From assembly GCF_014358075.1 (NCBI RefSeq), contig NZ_JACONT010000011.1, positions 43,992 through 107,991 on the forward strand: DNA of 64,000 nucleotides. Reading direction: 5' to 3'. The notes beneath the pieces are model-generated. The model saw only the letters and a program-made list of their open reading frames with translations, had not been told where the DNA came from and did not search any database. This DNA is from Sphingomonas albertensis (GTDB taxonomy: Bacteria > Pseudomonadota > Alphaproteobacteria > Sphingomonadales > Sphingomonadaceae). The translations under genes and the position numbers were made by a program. Of this stretch, positions 43,030 to 50,631 are shown piece after piece; within the stretch, counting starts at the first letter, position 1, and each line of letters begins with the position of its first letter.

Positions 43030-43545
43030 ATGGGCCTGTTTTCTAAAGACATCGCGACGTTCGACGACCTGTTCCTGCACCAGTTGCAGGACGTTTATTA
43101 TGCCGAGAACCAGATTGCCAAGGCGCTGCCGAAGATGGCCGCCAAGGCGACCGCACCTGCGCTGAAGCAGGGTTTCGACACGCATCTCGCCGAAACCGAG
43201 CGCCAGATTACGCGCCTCGAGCAAATCTTCGACCTGCTCGGCGAGAAGGCGAAGGCCGTGACCTGCCCGGCGATCGACGGCATCATCAAGGAAGCCAACG
43301 AAGTCGCTGGTGAGATCGAGGACAAGGCGGTTCTCGACGCCGCGTTGATCGCGTCCGCACAGGCGGTCGAGCATTACGAGATCGCGCGTTACGGCACGAT
43401 GATCGCCTGGGCCAACCAGCTCGGCCGTTCCGAGATCGCAGCGATCCTCAAGGAAACGCTCGACGAGGAATATGCGACCGACGACAAGCTGACTGCGATG
43501 GCGACGTCCGCCATCAACGCCAAGGCCGAGGCGGTTACCGCCTGA
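43030..43545 (+). CDS. DUF892 ferritin-like protein (YciF/YciE type)
   Basis: A 171-residue four-helix-bundle protein. The N-terminus FDDLFLHQLQDVYYAENQI carries Glu and other metal-type residues, followed by ETERQITRLEQIFDLLG, AVEHYEIARYGTMIAWA and ETLDEEYATDDKL, giving the carboxylate/His set of a ferritin-like di-iron site. Such proteins are induced by osmotic, oxidative and general stress, though their reaction is unclear. AGGAAG precedes the ATG. A possible sigma-EcfG promoter lies upstream and a terminator follows. Confidence 0.92.
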   Translation: MGLFSKDIATFDDLFLHQLQDVYYAENQIAKALPKMAAKATAPALKQGFDTHLAETERQITRLEQIFDLLGEKAKAVTCPAIDGIIKEANEVAGEIEDKAVLDAALIASAQAVEHYEIARYGTMIAWANQLGRSEIAAILKETLDEEYATDDKLTAMATSAINAKAEAVTA

Positions 43546-43561
43546 TCTCGTGATCGATGGG

Positions 43562-43600
43562 GGCTGCGGCTGGAGGCAATCGTCTCCGGTCGCAGCCTTT
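43562..43600 (+). terminator. Terminator after the DUF892 gene
   Basis: Arms at 43562-43575 and 43584-43597 pair at 12 of 14 positions around an 8-nt loop and are followed by TTTCTACTTT. It starts 16 nt after the stop codon. Confidence 0.75.
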
Positions 43601-43619
43601 CTACTTTGGGAGATTGGCA

Positions 43620-43886
43620 ATGGCAGACGATATCGCGTTCACGCTTCCCGAGGCGCTCGGTGCGCAGAAGCATTTGCGGGACGCACTCGGGCTCGGCGAG
43701 GAACGCTTTCCAGTGCCGGCCTTCGTCAACATGATCAGCGATGAGATCGAGCAGTTGCGAGCCGCCGGCAAGAGCGACGACGACATCGCGGCGCTGGTCG
43801 AGGAGTCCAGCGGGCATGCGCTGACCGGGCGGGATATCGAGCGATATTATACGCCGGTCGAGGACCGCCATTCCAACGAACGATGA
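43620..43886 (+). CDS. Small hypothetical protein, 88 residues
   Basis: A short soluble protein beginning MADDIAFTLPEALGAQKHLR at ATG 43620, with a GGGAGATTGGCA ribosome-binding stretch before it. The remainder has ISDEIEQLRAAGKSDDDIAA and ALTGRDIERYYTPVE, giving helices with a small HTH-like look but no known motif. It lies between a terminator-ended DUF892 gene and a convergent hypothetical gene in the stress region. Function unknown. Confidence 0.65.
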   Translation: MADDIAFTLPEALGAQKHLRDALGLGEERFPVPAFVNMISDEIEQLRAAGKSDDDIAALVEESSGHALTGRDIERYYTPVEDRHSNER

Positions 43887-43894
43887 TGATGGGA

Positions 43895-43918
43895 ACGGGC
43901 CGGCATCGACCGGCCCGT
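43895..43918. terminator. Bidirectional terminator between convergent small genes
   Basis: ACGGGCCGG and CCGGCCCGT form a perfect 9-bp stem around CATCGA. It fills the 39-nt gap between the two convergent stop codons. No long T-run follows on the plus strand (CCTTCGTT). Confidence 0.7.
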
Positions 43919-43925
43919 CCTTCGT

Positions 43926-44306
43926 TCAGGCCCTCTTGCGCGCGCGCTTCGGGCTTGCCGCGGCGGCGACGTCCTCTTCCTCGTCCGGCGCATCTTCGCC
44001 AGCCTCGGTCAACGCTTCGCCCAGCGCCTTCAGCTTGTCCTGCGACTTGTCCGCCTTATCGGCGATCTTCGTCGTCGCGGTACCGAGCCGGTGCAGCAGG
44101 GCATGGACCCGGTCCGCGTCGGGCTCGCCCTTTTCGAGCTGCTTGCGTAGCGACGCGAGGTCCCGCAAAATGCCCTTGGCACCCGGCGTGTCGATGTCGG
44201 CCAGTGCGGCCTCCCAATCTTCCACCATGTCCGCGCCCTTTTCAGGCTTCGTCGCGTCCAGTCCGCGATTGATCGCGTTCATCGTTCCTGCAAATTTCAC
44301 GGCCAT
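43926..44306 (-). CDS. Hypothetical helical protein with basic tail
   Basis: A 126-residue protein, no signal peptide. The N-terminal half is helical (MVEDWEAALADIDTPGAKGI, LRDLASLRKQLEKGEPDADR), the middle has LLHRLGTATTKIADKADKSQ, and the C-terminus changes from acidic (GEDAPDEEEDV) to basic (SPKRARKRA), which might contact nucleic acid. Of two start codons, ATG 44304-44306 has GGAGAG at the better distance. I do not recognise the family. It is placed among stress-type genes. Confidence 0.65.
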   Translation of the reverse strand: MAVKFAGTMNAINRGLDATKPEKGADMVEDWEAALADIDTPGAKGILRDLASLRKQLEKGEPDADRVHALLHRLGTATTKIADKADKSQDKLKALGEALTEAGEDAPDEEEDVAAAASPKRARKRA

Positions 44307-44546
44307 GTTCATTCTCTCCGAAAGCCATTCGCTGGCGCAGGTCAACGAAACGTCGCGCCGATAATGTCCTCCCGAAACGTGTCGATCTCGATCAATATAA
44401 TCCCGATCAATCAACCTGTTGTCGTGCTGCGAGCCATGGCATGCAGGCGCCGCACAGCAAAAGCAGCGACGGCGTGATCGTCGAGCGCGGGGCCGGGGAC
44501 ACTCCATACTCGGGCTCACACCCCGACTGGTCGCGCCCGGCATTCT

Positions 44547-46016
44547 ATGGCAGTCAGCGCGCGACTGCCGGAGATCGTCGTGACCAAGCGTAAAATTGCC
44601 AAGCCCGTCGCGACAGGTGTCGCGGGCCTCGACGAAATCCTGCGCGGCGGACTGCCGCCCTCGAACCTGTATATGCTGCAAGGCGCGCCGGGTGCGGGCA
44701 AGACGACGGCGGCGTTGCAGTTCCTGCGCGCGGGCGTCGAGGCCGGCGAACGCTGCATCTATGTCAGCCTGTCGCAGACCGCGGCGGAGCTGGAATCGAT
44801 CGCGGTGTCGCACGGCTGGACGATGGACGGGATCCGCGTCGAGGAACTGTCGGCCTCCGACGCGGTCAACGGCGCCGCGGATCAGACGATCTTCCAGACC
44901 GCCGAACTGCGTCTCGACGAGACTCGGCAGGCGATCGAAAAGGCGATCGAGGAGCACAAGCCGAGCCGCCTGGTCTATGACTCGCTGCTCGAAATCCGCC
45001 TGATCACCGGCGATACGCCACGCTTCCGGCGCGAGCTGATCGGTTTCAAGGCGTTCCTCGCCAAGCGCAACGTCGTCGCGCTGCTGCTCGATACGCAGAA
45101 CGGCGAGGCGATGAACGGCGAAGAGGTCGAGGGGATCGCTCACGGCGTGATCCGGTTCGACAAGACGCTAGAGGATTACGGCGCGGTGCGGCGGCGGATC
45201 GAGGTCAGCAAGATGCGCGGCGTGCCGATCGCCGACGGCTATCACGACATGGCGATCCGCGAAGGGCAGGGCGTCGTGGTATTCCCGCGCATCATCCCCG
45301 GCGACGCGTCCGACGTCGAAAAGCCCGAGCTGATCAAATCGGGCGTCGAGACGCTCGATGCGATGTTCGGCGGCGGCCAGGAATCGGGCACAACGACGCT
45401 GGTGATCGGCCAGTCCGGCACCGGCAAGTCGACGATGGCCTCGCTCTATGCGACCGCGGCGCTGAAGCGCGGCGAGAACGTCGCGCTGTTCCTGTTCGAG
45501 GAGCGGCTCGAGACGTTCTTCCGCCGGTCTGAAGGGCTCGGCATGGACCTGCGCAAGTTCCACAAGGACGGCGCGCTGGTCATCAAGGACTTCAATCCCA
45601 ACGAGATCTCACCCGGCGAGTTCGCGCAGGTCGTCCAGAGCATCGTTAAGACGGACAAGACCCGCGTCGTCGTCATCGACAGCTTCACCGGGTATCTCAA
45701 CTCGCTGCCGCAGCGCGACAAGGCGGTCCGCGATATCCAGTCGTTGCTGAAATACCTGGCGCGCTCGGGTGTGCTGACCATGCTCATCGTCGCGCAGCAT
45801 GGCCTGCTCGGCCAGAATGTCGGGATCGACGTCGATGTGAGCTTCCTCGGCGATACGGTGCTGCTGCTGCGGATCGCCGAGCACGAGGGGCGCCTGCGCC
45901 GCAACATCACGGTGGTGAAGAAACGGCACGGGCCGCACGACCTGTTCGTCCATGAACTGATGATCCAGGGCTCCGGGATTTCCGTGGTGCCGTATAATCC
46001 TCTTCCGGAATCGTGA
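44547..46016 (+). CDS. KaiC-like double-domain RecA ATPase
   Basis: A 489-residue protein with two KaiC-type RecA domains. P-loops are GAPGAGKTT (about residues 46-54) and GQSGTGKST (about 289-297), each preceded by GLDEILRGG or TLDAMFGGG. After the first P-loop the usual catalytic Glu position reads YVSLSQT, while the second domain keeps FLFEERLE, so the first domain may bind ATP without hydrolysing it well. No kaiA or kaiB is present. The stop overlaps the GTG start of an HWE kinase, and a receiver follows, so it probably acts in signalling rather than in a clock. Start ATG 44547 lacks a clear ribosome-binding site. Confidence 0.92.
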   Translation: MAVSARLPEIVVTKRKIAKPVATGVAGLDEILRGGLPPSNLYMLQGAPGAGKTTAALQFLRAGVEAGERCIYVSLSQTAAELESIAVSHGWTMDGIRVEELSASDAVNGAADQTIFQTAELRLDETRQAIEKAIEEHKPSRLVYDSLLEIRLITGDTPRFRRELIGFKAFLAKRNVVALLLDTQNGEAMNGEEVEGIAHGVIRFDKTLEDYGAVRRRIEVSKMRGVPIADGYHDMAIREGQGVVVFPRIIPGDASDVEKPELIKSGVETLDAMFGGGQESGTTTLVIGQSGTGKSTMASLYATAALKRGENVALFLFEERLETFFRRSEGLGMDLRKFHKDGALVIKDFNPNEISPGEFAQVVQSIVKTDKTRVVVIDSFTGYLNSLPQRDKAVRDIQSLLKYLARSGVLTMLIVAQHGLLGQNVGIDVDVSFLGDTVLLLRIAEHEGRLRRNITVVKKRHGPHDLFVHELMIQGSGISVVPYNPLPES

Positions 46017-47062
46017 GCGCACTCGATCCGATCGATCATACCACGCTGGACCATGTGCTGGTCCTGGCGCCCTATCGGCGTGATGCCGACTATCTGAAGC
46101 AGTTGTTCGTCGAGCACGACATCCCGGTCGATGTCTGCATCGATGTCGCGGAGATCCACGATTATCTGGCGAGGTCCCCCGGCGTGCTGGTCGCGACGCA
46201 CGAAGCGCTGACGCCGGATATCCTGAAGAACGTCGCCGACCACCTGGCGTCGCAACCGAGCTGGTCGGAGATGCCGATCGTCGTGCTGCTGGATCGGACG
46301 TCGAACCAGATCCGCGTCCGCACCGAACTCGCGCGCGTCTGGCCGCGCGCACGGCAGCTCTTCTACCAGCGCCCGGTCACGCCGGTCGAACTGATCAGCG
46401 GCGTCCAGTCCGCGATGCTGGCGCGGTTGCGGCAGCGCGACGTGCGCGATCATATCGAGCGCGAGATCGAACTGCGCCGCGAACTCAACCACCGCGTGAA
46501 GAACATCCTCGCCAGCGTCGCCTCGATCTTCGAGATGACGCATCGCGGCGCCAACACGCTGGCCGAGTTCGCCGACGATTTCCGGGGACGGCTGGAGGCG
46601 TTGTCGCGGGTCCATTCCGCGGTCTTCCACGCCGCCGACGAAGAGGTTTCGATCTCGGCGATCGTCGATCTCACGTTCGAGCCTTATCGCCTGCCGGGGC
46701 TCAGTCGGGTCGTCACCGGGGGGCCGGAAATCATGCTGACCCGCGAGGCGGGCACGACGCTCGCCTTGTGCCTGCACGAACTCGCGACCAACGCGATCAA
46801 ATATGGCGGCCTGTCGACGCCCGAGGGACGCGTATCGTTCACGTGGAGCCTGTCCGAGGACGAGCCCGCGACGCTGGCGATCGCCTGGACGGAGGAAGGG
46901 GGGCCGGCGGTCGTCGAGCCGTCCCGGACGGGCTATGGCACGCGCTATCTGAAGGCGGCGCTCGGCAGTGTGTTCGGAATGAAGCCGGTGATGACGTTTG
47001 CACCGGAAGGGCTGCGGTGTACCGTTTCGGGGCGGGTCTCGCGTTTGTCGCGCAACCCCTGA
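46013..47062 (+). CDS. HWE histidine kinase with pseudo-receiver N-terminus
   Basis: A 349-residue soluble kinase starting at GTG 46013, inside the KaiC-like stop region. The N-terminal 130 residues have a receiver-like pattern (HVLVLAPYRRDADYLKQLF, then VVLLDRTSN and FYQRPVTPVEL), but the phosphoacceptor place reads LVATHEAL without Asp, so it is likely a degenerate receiver that binds a partner. The kinase has LNHRVKNILASVASIF as phosphoacceptor, CLHELATNAIKYGG as N box and AWTEEGGP as the HWE-type segment. Coupling to the KaiC-like ATPase suggests that ATPase controls its activity. Confidence 0.9.
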   Translation: MSALDPIDHTTLDHVLVLAPYRRDADYLKQLFVEHDIPVDVCIDVAEIHDYLARSPGVLVATHEALTPDILKNVADHLASQPSWSEMPIVVLLDRTSNQIRVRTELARVWPRARQLFYQRPVTPVELISGVQSAMLARLRQRDVRDHIEREIELRRELNHRVKNILASVASIFEMTHRGANTLAEFADDFRGRLEALSRVHSAVFHAADEEVSISAIVDLTFEPYRLPGLSRVVTGGPEIMLTREAGTTLALCLHELATNAIKYGGLSTPEGRVSFTWSLSEDEPATLAIAWTEEGGPAVVEPSRTGYGTRYLKAALGSVFGMKPVMTFAPEGLRCTVSGRVSRLSRNP

Positions 47063-47084
47063 CGCTCGACCGCGTTGGCCACAG

Positions 47085-47483
47085 ATGAGTGTAGAACCGC
47101 GTACCCCGGCCGCGCGATTGCGGGTCTTCTGTCTCGAGGATAACCCGCTGATCGCCTTTCATCTCGAACAGATGATCGAGGATCTGGGCCATGTCTTCGC
47201 GGGATCGCTGGACAGCTTCGTCGACTTGCAGTCGGAATCGCCGGTCGACGACATGGACTGCGCGTTGGTGGATATCGATCTCGCGGATGGACCGAGCGGG
47301 CCGTCCGCGGTCGAATGGCTGACCGCCAAGGGTGTTCCGTGCGCCTTCGTCACCGGGCAGGAAGCGATGGCCGCGCGCTTTGCCGATACCGCGGTCGCGG
47401 TGGTCGCCAAGCCCATCACCGAGGCGGCGCTGGCAGCCGCCCTTTCGCTACTGGCTGCCGCAAAGCGACCGCCGTCGGCGTAG
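47085..47483 (+). CDS. Response regulator, single receiver domain
   Basis: A 132-residue receiver following the HWE kinase by 22 nt. It has LEDNPLIAFHLEQMI at the acidic pair, ALVDIDLADG with the phosphoacceptor Asp, AFVTGQEA and VVAKPITEAAL with the conserved Lys. There is no output domain. ATG 47085 lies after the kinase stop, and the longer upstream frame is out of the kinase frame and not conserved. The most likely phosphodonor is the adjacent kinase. Confidence 0.9.
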   Translation: MSVEPRTPAARLRVFCLEDNPLIAFHLEQMIEDLGHVFAGSLDSFVDLQSESPVDDMDCALVDIDLADGPSGPSAVEWLTAKGVPCAFVTGQEAMAARFADTAVAVVAKPITEAALAAALSLLAAAKRPPSA

Positions 47484-47638
47484 ACGTCGCGGCCAAACTT
47501 CGCCAAGCCCCGATACAGTCGCGTCGGTCGGCCGAGTAGATCGGCGCGGTCGTATACGGCGAGAGCCGGGTTCGCGGACCCGACAGCTCCCCGACTAAAA
47601 GGACCCGTGCGAGGTCCGACCAACCAAGGTACTGCTCT

Positions 47639-48991
47639 ATGACGGCCCAAAATCCGGTCCAGACTCCGGCCCATAATCCAAAGGCCAAGATCCAGATCGT
47701 CATCGTCGGCGGCGGTGCGGCGGGGCTCGAACTCGCGACCCGGCTCGGTGCGCGCTACGGGCGCAAGCGGCACGACATCATCGTCGTCGATCGCAACCGC
47801 ACGCACATCTGGAAGCCGTTGCTGCACGAGGTCGCGACCGGCTCGCTCGACGCCAACATGGACGAGGTCGGCTATCGCAGCCATTGCCACCGCTGGGGCT
47901 ATCGCTTCTTCTACGGCGCGCTCGCCGCGATCGACCGCACCGCGCGCCAGGTCCATCTCGCGCCGGTGCTCGACGAGGATGGTCGCGAGGTGATCGCTGC
48001 GCACGCCATCCGCTACGATTACCTGGTGCTGGCGTACGGCTCGGTGACCAATGATTTCGGCACGCCCGGTGTTGCCGAGAACTGCACCTTCCTCGACAGC
48101 CGGGCGCAGGCCGACCGGTTCCGCGACCGCCTGCTCGACCAGTGCCTCCGCGTGTCGCGTACCATGACCACCGACCCCGCCAGCAACGCGCGCGTCCGCG
48201 TCGCGATCGTCGGCGGCGGCGCGACGGGTGTCGAACTTTCCGCCGAGCTGTTCAACGCCGCTGCGGCACTCGGCTATTACGGCCTGGAGGTGTTCGACGG
48301 CAGCCGCCTCGACGTGACGCTGATCGAGGCGGGGCCGCGCATCCTGCCCGCGCTCCCCGAGCGGCTGGCGGCGGCGGCGCAGCGCGAACTCGAGGTGCTC
48401 GGCGTGCGCGTCCTCACCGATACGCCCGTCACGGCATCGGACCGCACCGGCATGACGACCGGCAATGGCGACCGGATCGACGCCGATCTCCAGGTCTGGG
48501 CGGCGGGCGTGAAGGCGGCGGCGATCCCCGGCGGGCTCGATGGCCTCGAACTGTCGCGCGGCGGACAGATCGTCGTGACCCCGACGCTCCAGACCGCGAT
48601 CGACGACCGGGTCTTCGCGATGGGCGATTGCGCGTCGTGCGTGCTGCCCGGTCGCGATCGTCCCGTGCCGCCACGCGCACAGGCCGCGCACCAGATGGCG
48701 TCGGCGGTGTTCGACAATCTCAACCGGATGATGGCCGGTAAGCCGCCGCGCGCCTTCGTCTACAAGGATCACGGGTCGCTGGTGTCGCTCAGCCGGTTCT
48801 CGACGGTCGGCACGCTGATGGGCAACCTCGTCGGCGGCAAGCTGGCGGTCGAGGGCCGGCTAGCGCGGTTCGTGTATTTGTCGCTGTACCGGATGCATCT
48901 CGTCGCGATCCATGGCTGGCTCAAGGGCAGCGCGCTGATCGTCGTCGGCCACGTCAACAAGATCGTCCGGCCCCGGCTGAAGCTGCACTGA
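47639..48991 (+). CDS. NAD(P)/FAD-dependent oxidoreductase, NDH-2-like NADH dehydrogenase
   Basis: A 450-residue two-dinucleotide-binding flavoprotein. The FAD motif is IVIVGGGAAGLELATRLG at residues about 19-36, the NAD motif is VAIVGGGATGVELSAELF near 190, and VFAMGDCASC is the second FAD contact. PRAQAAHQMA and a C-terminal HLVAIHGWLKG region fit type II NADH:quinone dehydrogenases, which attach to the inner membrane and feed electrons to quinone without pumping protons. ATG 47639 begins a short hydrophilic N-tail. Single gene. Confidence 0.9.
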   Translation: MTAQNPVQTPAHNPKAKIQIVIVGGGAAGLELATRLGARYGRKRHDIIVVDRNRTHIWKPLLHEVATGSLDANMDEVGYRSHCHRWGYRFFYGALAAIDRTARQVHLAPVLDEDGREVIAAHAIRYDYLVLAYGSVTNDFGTPGVAENCTFLDSRAQADRFRDRLLDQCLRVSRTMTTDPASNARVRVAIVGGGATGVELSAELFNAAAALGYYGLEVFDGSRLDVTLIEAGPRILPALPERLAAAAQRELEVLGVRVLTDTPVTASDRTGMTTGNGDRIDADLQVWAAGVKAAAIPGGLDGLELSRGGQIVVTPTLQTAIDDRVFAMGDCASCVLPGRDRPVPPRAQAAHQMASAVFDNLNRMMAGKPPRAFVYKDHGSLVSLSRFSTVGTLMGNLVGGKLAVEGRLARFVYLSLYRMHLVAIHGWLKGSALIVVGHVNKIVRPRLKLH

Positions 48992-49110
48992 CCGCAGTCC
49001 CGACCAAGGCGCGCGCGAGGCCTGCCTGATCGTCGGGATCCGGTCGATGTCATGTAACCGTCGTCGCGACGTCATCAAACTGTACCGGCGTGGCCATACC
49101 CGCATGGGCC

Positions 49111-49617
49111 ATGACCCTGGCCAACCTTGCGGAACCCGATGCCGTCACGAACCGCCTTTGGGCGGGGTGGTCGCGGTTGCGCGCGCAGGTCGAGCGGATG
49201 ACGCGGCGCACGGATGGCGAGGACCTGCTCCACGATGCGTATGTCAGCATGGCGGGGCTGGCGACCGCGCCGCGCAACGACGAGGCGTTCCTGGTCCACG
49301 CCGCGGTCAACCGGGGGCGCGACGCGTTTCGCCGGGAGGCGGTGCGCGGGGTGTGCGAACCGGCCGAGGCGATCGACTGGCTGCGCGATCCCGCACCGAT
49401 CCAGGACGAGGTGATGATCGCCAAGGCGCGGCTGGCGCGGGTCCGCGAGGGTATCGACCGGCTGACGCCAAGGACCCGCGAGATATTCCTGATGCAGCGG
49501 CTCGACGGGTATAAGTATCGCGAGATTGCCGAGCGGCTGGACATCAGCCAGGGCGCGGTCGAGAAGCACATGGCCAAGGCGATGACGTTCTTGGCCGATT
49601 GGACGGAGGGTTGGTAA
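49111..49617 (+). CDS. ECF sigma factor (FecI-like)
   Basis: A 168-residue sigma-70 family factor with only regions 2 and 4. Region 2 contains DGEDLLHDAYVSMAGLAT and AAVNRGRDAFRRE. Region 4 has LTPRTREIFLMQRLDGYKYR followed by EIAERLDISQGAVEKHMAKA, the helix-turn-helix for the -35 box. ATG 49111 is chosen; a GTG 21 nt upstream is possible. It precedes FecR and a TBDR with an STN domain, the standard iron-citrate-type surface-signalling order, so it probably directs expression of that receptor. Confidence 0.92.
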   Translation: MTLANLAEPDAVTNRLWAGWSRLRAQVERMTRRTDGEDLLHDAYVSMAGLATAPRNDEAFLVHAAVNRGRDAFRREAVRGVCEPAEAIDWLRDPAPIQDEVMIAKARLARVREGIDRLTPRTREIFLMQRLDGYKYREIAERLDISQGAVEKHMAKAMTFLADWTEGW

Positions 49618-49625
49618 GTTTCGCG

Positions 49626-50540
49626 ATGCCCGGCCGCCGTCCCTCGAACAGCTTCGATGCGAACCGGGCGGCCAGCAACCGAACCGCGGCCGACTGGATC
49701 GCACGGCTCAATGCCGACGACGCGACGCCGCGCGATGCGGCGGATTTCCGGCGCTGGCTCGCCGCGAACCCCGACCATGCCGCGCGGTTCGAGCGTGCCA
49801 CCGATCTTTGGGACATGGTCCCGGGGACCGCGCCGTCGCGGGCGCCGGCGACGCGGCGCCGGGCGATCGCCGGGCTGGTGGCGCTGACCGCGACGACGGC
49901 GGGCGGCACGTTTGCGTTCCAGGCGGCCTATGCGGCGACGCCGTACGAAACGGGTATCGGCGAACAGCGGCGGATCGGATTGCAGGACGGCTCATCGCTG
50001 TTGCTCGATGCGGCGACTCGTGTGCGTGTGATCGCAACCCCCGAACGGCGGCGGCTCTGGCTCGCGCGCGGCCGGGTCGACCTGACCGTGGCGCCGCTGA
50101 CGACCCCGTTCACGATCGACGTGGGGGCCGGGGACATGACCGCGGCGGCCGGACGGTTCGACCTGCGCCGCGACCGCGACGACCGGGTGGCGCTGACCGC
50201 GATCGAGGGCAGCGCGGCGGTGGCGACGACCGGCGCAGCGCGACGGCTGACCGATGGCGAGCGGCTGCGCGAGGGCCGCATCGATCGCCCCGACCTTGCC
50301 GCGACGCAGGCCTGGACCAGCGGGCGTGCGGCGTTCCACGACGATACGCTGGCGACGGTCGCCGAAGAGGCCAACCGCTATAGCACGACGCGGCTGGTGA
50401 TCGCCGACCCCGCGGTCGCCGGAGTGCGCGTTAGCGGGATGTACCGGATGGGCGACAACGTCGCGCTCGGCCGGTCGCTCGCGGCGCTGCTCGCGCTGCG
50501 GGTGCGGACGATCGAGGGCGCGGTCCTGCTCGGCGGATAA
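49626..50540 (+). CDS. FecR-family anti-sigma factor
   Basis: A 304-residue inner-membrane regulator. A cytoplasmic DUF4880 domain (about residues 15-70; AADWIARLNADDATPRDAAD and FRRWLAANPDHAARFERATD) would bind the sigma factor. A membrane segment lies at about 80-97 after a TRRR stop. The periplasmic FecR domain begins with YETGIGEQRRIGLQDGSSLL. It starts 8 nt after the sigma gene (ATG 49626; a TTG overlap start is possible). It should receive the signal from the STN domain of the next gene's product. Confidence 0.92.
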   Translation: MPGRRPSNSFDANRAASNRTAADWIARLNADDATPRDAADFRRWLAANPDHAARFERATDLWDMVPGTAPSRAPATRRRAIAGLVALTATTAGGTFAFQAAYAATPYETGIGEQRRIGLQDGSSLLLDAATRVRVIATPERRRLWLARGRVDLTVAPLTTPFTIDVGAGDMTAAAGRFDLRRDRDDRVALTAIEGSAAVATTGAARRLTDGERLREGRIDRPDLAATQAWTSGRAAFHDDTLATVAEEANRYSTTRLVIADPAVAGVRVSGMYRMGDNVALGRSLAALLALRVRTIEGAVLLGG

Positions 50541-50631
50541 ATTTCGCCGCAATTCGCAGTGGGTGGGGGTGGGGTAGATCGATCCTTGCCCGTCGAGGAG
50601 GTGCGGCATCATCGCCGCCTTCCTTGGGGGG

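Noticed and set aside
44547..46016. KaiC-like protein as part of a circadian clock
   Set aside because: No kaiA or kaiB is present and the gene is coupled to a kinase and receiver, so a signalling role is more likely.
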